Source of the DNA: Solirubrobacterales bacterium
GTDB taxonomy: Bacteria > Actinomycetota > Thermoleophilia > Solirubrobacterales > 70-9
NCBI GenBank assembly: GCA_023958085.1
Contig: JAMLGI010000004.1
Span: 107,773-171,772, forward strand
Reading direction: 5' to 3'
DNA: 64,000 nucleotides
Shown: piece after piece, positions 34,032 to 43,182 of the stretch
How the letters are laid out: each line of letters starts with the position of its first letter
Numbering within the stretch: position 1 is the stretch's first letter
Made by a program: the position numbers and the translations under genes
Notes under the pieces: model-generated
Told to the model about the DNA's origin: nothing
Databases searched by the model: none
Seen by the model: the letters and a program-made list of their open reading frames with translations, nothing else

Positions 34032-36182
34032 ATGAGTCCCATCCGAGAGAAGAATCTGACTGCCGCCCAGTGGACCGCGCATGGTTCCGAGATGGAGCGC
34101 GGTGACCTGACCAAGGACGAGAACTTCGGCTTCGGCAGCCGGGTGTTTTCCGTGGCGACCCAACGCGAACGGCTCTCCGAGGATGTATTCGACCGGCTTC
34201 AGGCGACCCTGGCCCGCGGTGAAGCGCTTGACGTGGAACTGGCCGATGCGGTCGCCGACGCGATGATGGGCTGGGCCCTGGAGCACGGTGCCACCCACTA
34301 CACCCACGTGTTCCAGCCCCTGACCGGTCTGACCGCCGAGAAGCACGACTCCTTCTTCAACCCGACCTCCGAAGGCGGGGCGATCGCCCGGTTCAAGGGC
34401 AGCGAGCTGATCCAGGGTGAACCGGACGCATCCTCCTTCCCCACCGGCGGAATCCGGGCAACCTTCGAGGCCCGCGGATATACCGCCTGGGATCCAACCA
34501 GCCCGGCCTTCCTGCTGGAAAACCCGAACGGCACGCTGCTCTGCATCCCGACCGCGTTCGCCTCCTGGACCGGCGAGGCGCTGGACGGGAAGATCCCGCT
34601 GCTCCGTTCGATGGACGCGCTTTCCCGGGAGGCAGTCCGGGCGATGAAGGCCCTTGGCGACGAAGAGGTGACCCGCGTCCTCGCGACCACCGGCGCCGAA
34701 CAGGAGTACTTCCTGATCGAGGAGCAGTACTACTTCGCCCGGCCGGACCTGATCCTTGCCGGCCGGACCCTGTTCGGAACCAAACCGCCCAAGGGCCACG
34801 AACTCGACGACCACTACTTCGGCTCGATCCCGGAGCGTGTGCTCGCCTGCATGATGGAGACCGAGCGCGAACTGGCCGAGCTCGGGGTGCCGATCAAGAC
34901 CCGCCACAACGAGGTCGCTCCCGCCCAGTACGAGATCGCCCCGATGTTCGAGAACAGCAACGTCAGCTCCGACCATCAGCAGCTGCTGATGCAGGTCCTG
35001 ATGAAGGTCGCCCGCAAGTACGGCCTGGTCGCGCTGCTTCACGAAAAGCCGTTCGACGGGGTGAACGGATCCGGCAAACACAACAACTGGTCGATGGGCG
35101 CGGACACGGGTGAGAACCTGCTGGATCCGGGCGACACTCCGTCCGAGAACCTCAACTTCCTCTTCTTCACCGCGGCGGTGATCCAGGCCGTGAACCGTCA
35201 CCAGGGGCTGCTGCGGGCGACCGCCGCCAACATCGGCCAGGACCACCGGCTCGGAGCGGCCGAGGCCCCGCCCGCGATCATGTCGATCTTCCTCGGGGAG
35301 GAACTGATCGAGGTGTTCGAGAAGATCGCCGCCGGTGAGGAAAGCCAGGCCGCGCGGGAGGCGATCCTCGACCTTGGCGCCGTGGTCCTGCCGCCGCTGC
35401 CCCGTCACGGCGGCGACCGCAACCGGACCTCCCCGTTTGCTTTCACCGGCAACAAGTTCGAGTTCCGCGCCCCGGGATCGAGCCAGTCGATCGCCTTCGT
35501 CAACACCGTGCTCAACACGATCATGGCCGAGGCGCTCAGCGACCTGATGGAGAAACTCGATGCAACCGAGGGTCAGGGGGATCTGGTCGAACGGGTCCTC
35601 CGGGTGGTCAGCGAGTCCTGGAACGAGAACCGCCGAATCGTGTTCGAGGGTGACGGGTACTCGACCGAGTGGGAAGAGGAAGCCACCCGCCGCGGCCTCA
35701 AGAACCTTCGCACGACCCCCGACGCCCTGCCCGAGGTGATCGCCGCCGAGACGATCGAGGCCTTCGAGCGCTTCGACGTGCTGAGCCAACGGGAGCTCGA
35801 GGCCCGGTTCGAGGTCTGGACCGAGCAGTACGCGATGAAGGCCAACATCGAGGCGGACACCGCAACCACGATCGCCCGGACGATGATCATTCCGGCCGTC
35901 GCCAAACACGTGAAGATGCTCCACGAAAGCGGAGCGGACCGCCTGGAGGAGCATGCCCGCGAGCTGCTGGACCGACTGATCGAGACGACCGAGACCCTGA
36001 ACAACGCCAACCAGGAGTTCCGTGACCTCGACCTCTCGGCCATGGACCTGGCGCTCTACGCCCGGGACCGGCAGCTAGCCGCGATGAACGAAGTGCGCGA
36101 CGTGGTCGACCATCTCGAGCGAATCGTGGCCGATGACATCTGGCCGCTTCCCCGCTACTCGGAAATGATGTTCATCAAGTAA
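34032..36182 (+). CDS. glnN: Glutamine synthetase type III
   Basis: 716 residues, the length of GSIII rather than the shorter GSI or GSII. Recognisable blocks: [18 protein letters not shown], the glutamate-binding region [38 protein letters not shown] and the GSIII-specific [19 protein letters not shown]. The ATG at 34032 follows GGGGAGC. The enzyme makes glutamine from glutamate, ammonia and ATP. It stands alone, divergent from the riboswitch-controlled peptidase. No PII or regulator gene is adjacent. Confidence 0.96.
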   Translation: MSPIREKNLTAAQWTAHGSEMERGDLTKDENFGFGSRVFSVATQRERLSEDVFDRLQATLARGEALDVELADAVADAMMGWALEHGATHYTHVFQPLTGLTAEKHDSFFNPTSEGGAIARFKGSELIQGEPDASSFPTGGIRATFEARGYTAWDPTSPAFLLENPNGTLLCIPTAFASWTGEALDGKIPLLRSMDALSREAVRAMKALGDEEVTRVLATTGAEQEYFLIEEQYYFARPDLILAGRTLFGTKPPKGHELDDHYFGSIPERVLACMMETERELAELGVPIKTRHNEVAPAQYEIAPMFENSNVSSDHQQLLMQVLMKVARKYGLVALLHEKPFDGVNGSGKHNNWSMGADTGENLLDPGDTPSENLNFLFFTAAVIQAVNRHQGLLRATAANIGQDHRLGAAEAPPAIMSIFLGEELIEVFEKIAAGEESQAAREAILDLGAVVLPPLPRHGGDRNRTSPFAFTGNKFEFRAPGSSQSIAFVNTVLNTIMAEALSDLMEKLDATEGQGDLVERVLRVVSESWNENRRIVFEGDGYSTEWEEEATRRGLKNLRTTPDALPEVIAAETIEAFERFDVLSQRELEARFEVWTEQYAMKANIEADTATTIARTMIIPAVAKHVKMLHESGADRLEEHARELLDRLIETTETLNNANQEFRDLDLSAMDLALYARDRQLAAMNEVRDVVDHLERIVADDIWPLPRYSEMMFIK

Positions 36183-36523
36183 CTCCCGAGGTCACCAGCC
36201 GTCCGCTGGCGGCGTCATCGGCCCGAAAACAGAGGCTCACGTGCCAGTGCACTATCGTCCCCGTTTTCGGACCTCTTCCTTGCCAGCGAACGGCTGGACG
36301 ACCCCGGGAAACAGTCGCCAGCCGTCCCCTGGCGACGTCACACCCAGGTTCGGATCGGCAGCACTGCCGATCGGGGACCAATTCGGTTCCCGATCGATAG
36401 CGCTGGCATTCTCGACCCCCCAGGTCCGGATCGGCAGCACTGGCGATCAGGGACGAAACAGTGCCTTGATCGCCAGCCCTGACGATCCGGGCGGTCCGAT
36501 GGTTGCGTGGGTAAGGTGAAGCC
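36183..36523. repeat. Gene-free spacer with degenerate palindromic repeats
   Basis: 341 bases with no gene. Two related families are visible. GTCACCAGCCGTCCGCTGGC at 36191 recurs as GTCGCCAGCCGTCCCCTGGC at 36314, each a small hairpin (CCAGC to GCTGG in the first). A 34-base unit containing CGGATCGGCAGCACTG occurs at 36344-36377 and 36420-36453, with a related inverted copy near 36465. They look like REP-type intergenic elements. Confidence 0.65.
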
Positions 36524-37630
36524 ATGAGGATGAAGGCGGCGGTTCTGGAGGAGTTCGGGCGGCCGCTGGTCGTGCAGGAGGTGGATCTCGACGAACCGAA
36601 GGCGGGCGAGGTCCTGGTTCGGCTTGAGGCCTGCGGCGTCTGCCACACCGACCTCTACACCGCTTCCGGGGCGGACCCTTCCGGCTACGCCCCGGCCGTG
36701 CTCGGCCATGAGGGTGCCGGCGTGGTCGAGCGGGTCGGCGAGGGTGTCGTTTCGCTTGTCCCCGGGGATCACGTGGTAACCCTGTTCTCACCCCAGTGCC
36801 GCGAGTGTGTGCACTGTCTCGACCCCCGGACCAACCTCTGTCTGGCGATCCGGGAGGAGCAGAATCTCGGCCACCTGCCGGACGGCAGCGTGCGGATCCA
36901 TCGTGACGGCGAACCGATCCGGCACTTCATGGGCACCTCGACCTTCGCCGAGTACACGGTGATGCCGGAGATCGCCCTGGCGAAGGTCAACCCCGAGGCA
37001 CCGCTCGACCGGGCCTGCCTGTTTGCCTGTGGTCTCTCCACCGGCCTCGGTGCCGCGCTCTATACCGCCCGGGTCCAGCCCGGCGCCACCTGCGTCGTCT
37101 TCGGGGCCGGCATGGTCGGCCTGGGTGCTGTCGCCGGCTGCCGACTGGCCGGGGCTGGACGGATCATCTGCGTCGATCTCTCCGACGACCGACTGGACCT
37201 GGCCCGGGGGCAGGGGGCAACCGATCTGCTCAGGGGCGACGAGAACACGGTGGCCACGATCCAGGGAATGACCGGCGGTTTCGGGGCGGACTTCACCTTC
37301 GAGGCGACCGGCAACGTCAAGGTGATGCGCCAGGCGGTCGAGGCCGCCCGCATGGGCTGGGGTCTGGCCACGGTCTGCGGCGTGGCCGGCAAGGGGGAAA
37401 CCCTCGACGTGATCCCCCGCTGGCTGATCCAGGGCCGCCAGATCCGGGGTTCCTCCTTCGGCGGGGTCAAGGGCCGTGATCAGGTGCCGCTGCTTGTCGA
37501 CCGCTACCTGGCCGGGGAGATCAACGTCGATCCGTTCATCTCCCACAGCCTCACCCTGGACCAGGTCAACCGCGGCTTCGAGCTGATGGAAGCCCACGAC
37601 GGCATCCGCAGCGTGATCCACTTCAACTGA
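36524..37630 (+). CDS. Zinc-dependent alcohol dehydrogenase, class III (formaldehyde dehydrogenase) type
   Basis: 368 residues. Catalytic zinc site CGVCHTDLYT and GHEGAGVVE; structural zinc cysteines CRECVHCLDPRTNLC. The LPDGSVRIHRDGEPIRHFMG block and TSTFAEYTVMPEI are typical of class III enzymes, which oxidise the thiol adduct of formaldehyde. NAD-binding motif GAGMVGLGAVAG. A metallo-beta-lactamase-fold gene follows after 25 bases, the same pairing seen for mycothiol-dependent formaldehyde oxidation in actinobacteria. Whether the thiol is mycothiol or glutathione cannot be read from the sequence. Confidence 0.88.
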   Translation: MRMKAAVLEEFGRPLVVQEVDLDEPKAGEVLVRLEACGVCHTDLYTASGADPSGYAPAVLGHEGAGVVERVGEGVVSLVPGDHVVTLFSPQCRECVHCLDPRTNLCLAIREEQNLGHLPDGSVRIHRDGEPIRHFMGTSTFAEYTVMPEIALAKVNPEAPLDRACLFACGLSTGLGAALYTARVQPGATCVVFGAGMVGLGAVAGCRLAGAGRIICVDLSDDRLDLARGQGATDLLRGDENTVATIQGMTGGFGADFTFEATGNVKVMRQAVEAARMGWGLATVCGVAGKGETLDVIPRWLIQGRQIRGSSFGGVKGRDQVPLLVDRYLAGEINVDPFISHSLTLDQVNRGFELMEAHDGIRSVIHFN

Positions 37631-37655
37631 GTCCGAGTCCAAACGAAAGGAACCG

Positions 37656-38405
37656 ATGATCCTGCAGCGTGTCGAACAGTCCGACTGGCTTTCCAACGCC
37701 TACCTGGTGATCGACCATCCCGGCGGTCACGGGGTGCTGATCGACGGCAACGGGGTGATCGAACCACTGCTTGAGCGCCTCGATCGCGAAGGCACCACCC
37801 TCACCCACATCCTGCTGACCCACGACCACTGGGATCACGTCGTCGGCCTGCGGGAACTGGCCGACGAGCGAGGCGTGCCGATCCTCGCCCATCCGGTGAC
37901 CGCCGAACGGGTCGATTTCAAGGTGGATGAAACGATCGATGATGGTGCCAGAATCAAGTCCGGAGACCTCGAGATCGAAGCGATCTTCACTCCCGGCCAC
38001 GCTGCCGGCCACCTCGCCTTCCTGATCGACGGCACCGACCTGGTCACCGCCGACACCCTGTTCAAGGGTACGGTTGGCGGAACCATGGCCCCCGGAGCCA
38101 CCGGAATCGAGGATCTGAGGGGTTCGATCATGGACCGCTACATGGGCCTGCCGCCGGAAACCAGGGTTCATCCCGGCCACCGGGAGCCGACCACGATCGG
38201 CGAGGAGAAGGAGAACAACCCGTTCGTGAGGGTCTGGAGCGGGGTCGATCCGGAGGGTGACGAGCGCTGCGAGGTAAACCAGCGCGGCGAAGCCACCCTG
38301 GTGCTCTGGGCCCCGGACTACGACGGCACCAACAAGGCCTGGGTGCGTTTCCCGGACGGATCCGAAGGGATCGTCGGCGGCTCCCAGATCCTCAGCCGCG
38401 GCTGA
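37656..38405 (+). CDS. Metallo-beta-lactamase-fold hydrolase
   Basis: 249 residues with the HxHxDH zinc motif THDHWDHV (about 55-60), the downstream ligands in FTPGHAAGHLAF and VTADTLFKG, and HPGHREPTTIGEEKENNPF near the C-terminus, as in glyoxalase II-like proteins. Downstream of the class III-like dehydrogenase, it is a candidate S-formyl-thiol hydrolase completing formaldehyde detoxification. Its 3' end overlaps the convergent PKD gene by 14 bases. Confidence 0.88.
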   Translation: MILQRVEQSDWLSNAYLVIDHPGGHGVLIDGNGVIEPLLERLDREGTTLTHILLTHDHWDHVVGLRELADERGVPILAHPVTAERVDFKVDETIDDGARIKSGDLEIEAIFTPGHAAGHLAFLIDGTDLVTADTLFKGTVGGTMAPGATGIEDLRGSIMDRYMGLPPETRVHPGHREPTTIGEEKENNPFVRVWSGVDPEGDERCEVNQRGEATLVLWAPDYDGTNKAWVRFPDGSEGIVGGSQILSRG

Positions 38406-39558
38406 AGCGGGCGAAGGAACCGATCTCGGCCAGGCCACCGATGCCGAGCAGAGCGGCGATCCCCAGAGCGGTCTTGGCTCCACCGGACAGGGCGAAGCCC
38501 CGTTTCTCCTCGGCTGCCGGACCGGCGCTCTCGCCCGGCTCTTCAGTCGAAGGCTCGATCACCTGGGCCGGGATCGAGGGATCAAGCAGTTCTCCCCGGA
38601 CCGGGACCAGGCCGTCATCGACGACCTGCTGCGGCTTGTCCTCCGGCTCGGGAGATGCTGGCGATGCCAGGCCCGGATCCCCGCCGGATCCGCCTCCGGT
38701 GTTGCCACTGCCGCCGCCTCCGTCTCCGAGGCCACCGCTTCCCCCGGGATAGCCACCGTAGTAGCCGCCGCTACCGGCAGGCGCGGGGTCGCCATCTCCA
38801 TTGGACCGTTGCGGCTTCTTCTTCGGCTCGTCCTTCCGGACCCTGATCCGAAGCGAACCGATGCGTGATTTCCCGGTCGACAGATCGGTGACCGTGACCC
38901 TGGCGGTGAACGACCCGGCTTTCCGGTAACGGTGGCTTTCACGCTGCCCGCCGGAGGACACCCTGCTGCCATCACCAAAGTCCCACGAGAACCTGAGCCT
39001 GGTCGCACCGACCACGCGAGCCTCGAACCCAACCGCGGAACCGACCTTTACGGTGGTGGCGTCCGCGTTCAGGATCACGGCGAGTACCGAACCCTGGTCC
39101 TCTTTCAGTTCGACGGTCACGCCCGGATTCGAGAGGAAGTCGCACTGCGAGGTTTCCCCGCAGTACGTGACCGATTTGCCCCCGGGGAGGGTCATCACGG
39201 TCTTCGTCGCCGAAAACTCGAAGGAAGGCAGGTTCGCGGAACTCCCCAGAAGCTGCTCTCTGGAGAATCGCTTGTTGCCGGTGCCAGTGCCGGTGCCGTT
39301 GTAGACGCTGGCTGCGTCAACCCCCTTGAAATCGAACGCCCCGAGCCCGGATGCCTTCACCACCACGTCGTAGAGCGAGACCGGGCCCTCGGTCTCGAAC
39401 ACCACGGTCTTCGGTTTCACCTTGACCCCGGCAACGTTGACGCTGAACGGTTGGAAGCCGGCCGCCCGGGCCGGAGGGGAAAGTGCGAAGACAACGAGCA
39501 CCACGAGTGCGAACGCTGCCGCGAAAGCGCCACCCCTGACCGCCAGCGGCCGGGTCAC
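38392..39558 (-). CDS. Exported PKD-domain protein with C-terminal membrane anchor
   Basis: 388 residues from a GTG at 39558 in a GTGA overlap with the upstream HtaA gene. Signal peptide (AAAFALVVLVVFALSPPARAAG), a beta-rich N-terminal domain, a PKD domain (LRFSWDFGDGSRVSSGG, HRYRKAGSFTARVTVTD; about 185-235), a Gly/Pro-rich linker and a C-terminal hydrophobic helix (GAKTALGIAALLGIGGLAEIG). It ends in basic residues but I see no LPXTG motif. Coupled to two HtaA genes, it is probably a surface-anchored part of the heme system; heme binding by it is not shown. Confidence 0.8.
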   Translation of the reverse strand: MTRPLAVRGGAFAAAFALVVLVVFALSPPARAAGFQPFSVNVAGVKVKPKTVVFETEGPVSLYDVVVKASGLGAFDFKGVDAASVYNGTGTGTGNKRFSREQLLGSSANLPSFEFSATKTVMTLPGGKSVTYCGETSQCDFLSNPGVTVELKEDQGSVLAVILNADATTVKVGSAVGFEARVVGATRLRFSWDFGDGSRVSSGGQRESHRYRKAGSFTARVTVTDLSTGKSRIGSLRIRVRKDEPKKKPQRSNGDGDPAPAGSGGYYGGYPGGSGGLGDGGGGSGNTGGGSGGDPGLASPASPEPEDKPQQVVDDGLVPVRGELLDPSIPAQVIEPSTEEPGESAGPAAEEKRGFALSGGAKTALGIAALLGIGGLAEIGSFARFSRG

Positions 39559-40865
39559 GGACTGCCTTCCAGAGGGATCGTGTAGCTGAGGGACAGGAAC
39601 CCGAACGGGTCACCTGCGGGATAGAAGCCGGCGAAGATTCCGGTGCCCTCGGTCGGGACGAAGCCCGGGATCCTGGTCCAGGTGACGGTTTTCACCCCGT
39701 CGGCCGTGGTTTCGGCCCGCTGGCTGGCCCGGTCCGGAACCAGCTTGACCAGAACGGCTCGCCGGTCGGGGAAGGCGGTGGCGTCGGTGCCGTCCACCCG
39801 GAAGATCATGCGAGAGCTATCGGGGCCGTTCAATTCGATCTCGGGGCTGGACACCTTGAAATTCAGCGAGTGAGCACAGAACCGGAAGGCGAGTGATCCG
39901 GAACCATGGATCACGGCAGCGGGACCGTCCGGGGTGCCCGGGTCGGGAACCGTCCAGCCGGACTTGAGCGGGAAGTTGTAGCTGTAGACCAGGTTGTGGG
40001 GCGGCTCGGGAGCATCCGGGGTGGCTCCCCCGCCCGGGGTCGGTTTCTCCCCGCTGCCTACGTAATCGATCCAGGAGCGCCGCAGCTCCCACTTGATCGC
40101 GGGCTGGCCGGGCGCGTCCGAGATCGGGATCGCGTCGAGTGGCTGATCCGCGATCGGAGGCTCGACCGGTGTCTCCACTTTGGGGGTATCCGGGCGGCTC
40201 ACGAAGTAGGTCCCGCTGAGATCAAACCGGTCCAGGCGCACGGCTGCCCCTAGGTGTCTCGATCTCGAGGCCCGCTTCAGCCCGAGGGCCCGATTTAGCC
40301 GTGTCGCCGCTGCCGCAGTCAGGCTCGCCCGGACCCGAATCATGTCGATCTCGCCGCGCTTGCTGCTGATCTTGCGGGCACCGTCGCTGAGCCGCATCAG
40401 GACGATCCGGCGGGCACCCAGCCGGGCGACCAGCCGGGCCGGGCGCTTCCGGTTCCGGTGGACCAGGACGGTCAGATCGCGGGCGGCGATCCGGCGCTTC
40501 CCGCGGGTGAACATCAGCCCACCCCGGAGCCGAACCGTTGAACTGGCCCCGAACCGGATCCGGTCCACCGGAAAGGTGGGCCGGCCGGTGAGCGAGTTCG
40601 CGGGACGGATCAGGGTCGTCTTCACGCCGGCCCGTCGCAGCATCTTCCGGCCGGCTGCGCTGTGGACGAGAGTGGCCTCCCCGTCGCGGGTCACGATCGG
40701 ACCGGTCGGGGTGGAGTTGCAGGGGGTGAGACCGGCGGCGATGGCCCCCGAAGGCCCGGCGGTACCGGACGCCAGCATCGCCGTCAGGACCCCCGCCAGG
40801 AGGACACCGAGTGCGAGGACCCGTCGGACCTCCACACGGAACAGGTGTCGGTGTCCGAGCGGCAC
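39555..40865 (-). CDS. Secreted HtaA-domain protein (heme binding), second copy
   Basis: 436 residues, GTG start at 40865, with signal peptide (VLALGVLLAGVLTAMLASGTAG). A basic N-terminal region of about 200 residues precedes an HtaA domain (about 255-410): IKWELRRSWIDYVGSG with the conserved Tyr, SYNFPLKSGW and FRFCAHSLNFKVSSPEIEL with the conserved His. In corynebacteria these Tyr and His positions bind heme. Five bases separate it from the upstream HtaA gene. No sortase signal is visible, so anchoring may depend on the PKD protein. Confidence 0.82.
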   Translation of the reverse strand: MPLGHRHLFRVEVRRVLALGVLLAGVLTAMLASGTAGPSGAIAAGLTPCNSTPTGPIVTRDGEATLVHSAAGRKMLRRAGVKTTLIRPANSLTGRPTFPVDRIRFGASSTVRLRGGLMFTRGKRRIAARDLTVLVHRNRKRPARLVARLGARRIVLMRLSDGARKISSKRGEIDMIRVRASLTAAAATRLNRALGLKRASRSRHLGAAVRLDRFDLSGTYFVSRPDTPKVETPVEPPIADQPLDAIPISDAPGQPAIKWELRRSWIDYVGSGEKPTPGGGATPDAPEPPHNLVYSYNFPLKSGWTVPDPGTPDGPAAVIHGSGSLAFRFCAHSLNFKVSSPEIELNGPDSSRMIFRVDGTDATAFPDRRAVLVKLVPDRASQRAETTADGVKTVTWTRIPGFVPTEGTGIFAGFYPAGDPFGFLSLSYTIPLEGSP

Positions 40866-40870
40866 CCGGA

Positions 40871-42208
40871 TCAGCCGTCTTCCGGCACCTTGATCGTGAT
40901 CGAGACCGGGTCGATCGAAGTGGCCCCGTTCGGGTCGGACGGGCCCTTGTAGATGCAGACGTCCGGAGTGCCTGGCGGTCCGCCCTCGGCACAGAAAGGC
41001 CAGGCGCCCGCGTCGGTGAACTTGGCCGGAATTCCGCTCCAGGTGACTTCACCGGGTGTGGACTCGTCCGCCGGCACACCGCTCGTATCCAGAGTGGCGA
41101 TCGCGGTCCGCTGGGTCTTGAACCAGGTTCCGAACTTGTTGTAATCGACGTCGGCGTCGATCCGGGAGTTCTGCCCGTCGATAACCACGGTCGGGTTGGT
41201 AAAGGCAACCCGGAAACCGTGTGCCTTGTTGCAGAAAAGTCCGGTTCCGGACATGTTCACGACCGCCTTGCCCTGGTTGCGATCGTAGGTGCCACCGGTG
41301 ACCGGGAAGGAGAAATTCACCGGCTTCAGGTTGCCGGACCCGTCGTCGTTGACCAGGGTGGCCCCGTCGAGGGCGTGCATGCTGCCGGCGAACATCTTCA
41401 GGTAGCTGCGCAGCCCCTCCTTCAGGCCCCAGTTGAAGTTCGGACTCCCGGGCTGGACCGCGTCGCCGGTCAGGCTCGGCAGCGCGGCCGCAGGCGGGAA
41501 GTCACCGGCACCGATGGCGTTGGCCTGAATCCCGCACTGGACGAAATACGGATCGCCGAGATCGACCGGGGGCGGGGTGACCGGCTCGTCGAGACGATCG
41601 GCGCTCAGAGCGACGGTGCCGACCGGCGCTGAACCAAGCCTCTTCAGCTTCAGACGCTTTCCGACCATCCGGGCAGCGGCCGGGGTCAGCGTCAGCACCG
41701 AACGGTTCAGTCGGGCGACCGCATGCCATTTGAGGTCTCGCCAGGCACGATCGACCGTAAGTCTCTTCGCCGACCGAAAGAGCCCGACCCGCTTGCCGCT
41801 GCTCTCACCGGAAATCAAGGTAGTCCGGCCGTGGGCCACCACCCGGAGCTTCCGAAACGGGGCCTTTCGCTTGCCGCGGCGAAAGAGGATGCCACCGGCC
41901 AGATCCACCCGAGCGGGTGACATCCGGATCCCGGTCGGCCTGAGACCGATCCGGACCCGCTTGCCGGCCAGCCGCTTCAGGGTCCCCGCGCCCAACGGGG
42001 CAACCGCCACGCGCTGTGCCTTCAGCGCCTTGCCGGCCTTGCCGCTGCCCAGCGTGAACACGGCCTTGCCGCTGACCGGGGAGCTGGCGGCGGCCGGGTT
42101 CACAAGGGTCGCCGAAAGGATGAAGGACACAATAACGAGCGAAACCCCGAGGGTCAGCCGACCGAGGGGTGAGAGGGAAGTATGGCCGGGGAGTACTGCC
42201 TTGATCAT
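40871..42208 (-). CDS. Secreted HtaA-domain protein (heme binding), first copy
   Basis: 445 residues with signal peptide (LTLGVSLVIVSFILSATLVNPAAA). The N-terminal basic region is homologous to that of the next gene (GILFRRGKRKAPFRKLRVVA). The HtaA domain contains NFNWGLKEGLRSYLKMFAG with the candidate heme-ligand Tyr and GLFCNKAHGFRVAFTNPTVV with the candidate His. The gene begins 70 bases downstream of a pair of iron boxes and leads the transcript with the second HtaA gene and the PKD gene. Confidence 0.83.
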   Translation of the reverse strand: MIKAVLPGHTSLSPLGRLTLGVSLVIVSFILSATLVNPAAASSPVSGKAVFTLGSGKAGKALKAQRVAVAPLGAGTLKRLAGKRVRIGLRPTGIRMSPARVDLAGGILFRRGKRKAPFRKLRVVAHGRTTLISGESSGKRVGLFRSAKRLTVDRAWRDLKWHAVARLNRSVLTLTPAAARMVGKRLKLKRLGSAPVGTVALSADRLDEPVTPPPVDLGDPYFVQCGIQANAIGAGDFPPAAALPSLTGDAVQPGSPNFNWGLKEGLRSYLKMFAGSMHALDGATLVNDDGSGNLKPVNFSFPVTGGTYDRNQGKAVVNMSGTGLFCNKAHGFRVAFTNPTVVIDGQNSRIDADVDYNKFGTWFKTQRTAIATLDTSGVPADESTPGEVTWSGIPAKFTDAGAWPFCAEGGPPGTPDVCIYKGPSDPNGATSIDPVSITIKVPEDG

Positions 42209-42277
42209 CTTTGTACCGTTCCTGTGGGGAGTCCAACGGGTGGAAACTGAACCCGGGGAGGCGGGTTCCGAGGCGAC

Positions 42278-42330
42278 TTAGGCTCGCCTATGTCCGGCAG
42301 CCTAACAGCCCCGGGGTTAGGTTGACCTAA
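42278..42330 (-). promoter_or_regulatory. Iron-box pair (IdeR/DtxR-type operators)
   Basis: TTAGGTTGACCTAA (42317-42330) is a near-perfect palindrome matching the IdeR/DtxR box core, and TTAGGCTCGCCTA (42278-42290) is a weaker second site. Both lie upstream of the HtaA gene that starts at 42208, within 27 bases of each other. Iron-dependent repression of the htaA-htaA-PKD transcript is expected. Confidence 0.82.
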
Positions 42331-42355
42331 CGAATTCTTGATCCGCATCGGAAAG

Positions 42356-43180
42356 CTATTTCTGGCGATCCAGCCACTCGACGTGGAGGGCGGATCGACC
42401 TTCGTGATGGACCATTGCGGCTTCTACACCCCACACTCGAGCGATCAGTTCAGGAGTTAAAACACGGTGGGGCTCGCCAGTTGCGATCGTCTCCCCTGCG
42501 GTCATCACCACCACCCGGTCGGCGATCGCCGCGGCGAGGGCGAGATCGTGGAGGATCAGGATCACCCCGATCCCGTCGGCCACCAGTTGACGCAGCATGC
42601 GAGAGACCGCGACCACCGCGCCGAGATCCAGCTGCGCGGTCGGTTCGTCCGCAACCAGTGCCGGTGCGCCCTGGGCCAGGGCGATCGCGATCTGGACCCG
42701 CTGCGTCTCGCCGCCGGACAGGGTGTGGAGCTGACGTTTCTCGAAACCCTCCATCCGGGCCCGGGCGATCGATTCGGTGATCGCCTCGTGATCCTCGGCG
42801 GTCAATCCGGCCAGTGGCTTGCGACGGGCCGAGCGGCCGATCCGGACCGCATCCTCGACCGTGACTCCGCTCGGCACCTCCGCCCGCTGCGGCACGAAGG
42901 CCCGCGTTCCTGCCAGGCGTCGCCCCTTCAGTCCGGCCAGGTCCCGGCCCATCCACTCGATCCGGCCGCGTTGCGGACGTCGCAGGCCGCAGAACGCCCG
43001 GGCGAAGGTGGACTTGCCGGCGCCGTTCGGGCCGACCAGGGCAACCAGCTCACCTCGCTCCAGGGTGAGGCTGGCCGATCTCAGGATCTCGGTTCGTCCG
43101 ATCGTCACCCCGACGTCCTCGGCAACCAGCAGCGGCGGGGCGGCTGCGGCGCCTCCTTCGATTGCGGGCAGGGCGCCCAT
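42356..43180 (-). CDS. hmuV: Heme/iron ABC importer ATPase (HmuV-like)
   Basis: 274 residues, one ABC domain: Walker A GPNGAGKST, signature LSGGETQ, Walker B PALVADEPTAQLD, then the switch His in LILHDLALA. It belongs to the FecE/HmuV type and lies 2 bases after the permease gene. With the permease and binding-protein genes it forms a complete importer. Heme rather than siderophore as substrate is inferred from the HtaA and HugZ-like neighbours. Confidence 0.88.
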   Translation of the reverse strand: MGALPAIEGGAAAAPPLLVAEDVGVTIGRTEILRSASLTLERGELVALVGPNGAGKSTFARAFCGLRRPQRGRIEWMGRDLAGLKGRRLAGTRAFVPQRAEVPSGVTVEDAVRIGRSARRKPLAGLTAEDHEAITESIARARMEGFEKRQLHTLSGGETQRVQIAIALAQGAPALVADEPTAQLDLGAVVAVSRMLRQLVADGIGVILILHDLALAAAIADRVVVMTAGETIATGEPHRVLTPELIARVWGVEAAMVHHEGRSALHVEWLDRQK

Positions 43181-43182
43181 AC

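Noticed and set aside
33891..35954. 687-residue open frame on the minus strand
   Set aside because: It is entirely antisense to the clear type III glutamine synthetase gene and results from high GC at third codon positions.
36183..36523. CRISPR array
   Set aside because: Repeats are only two copies per type, imperfect and unevenly spaced, with no cas genes nearby.
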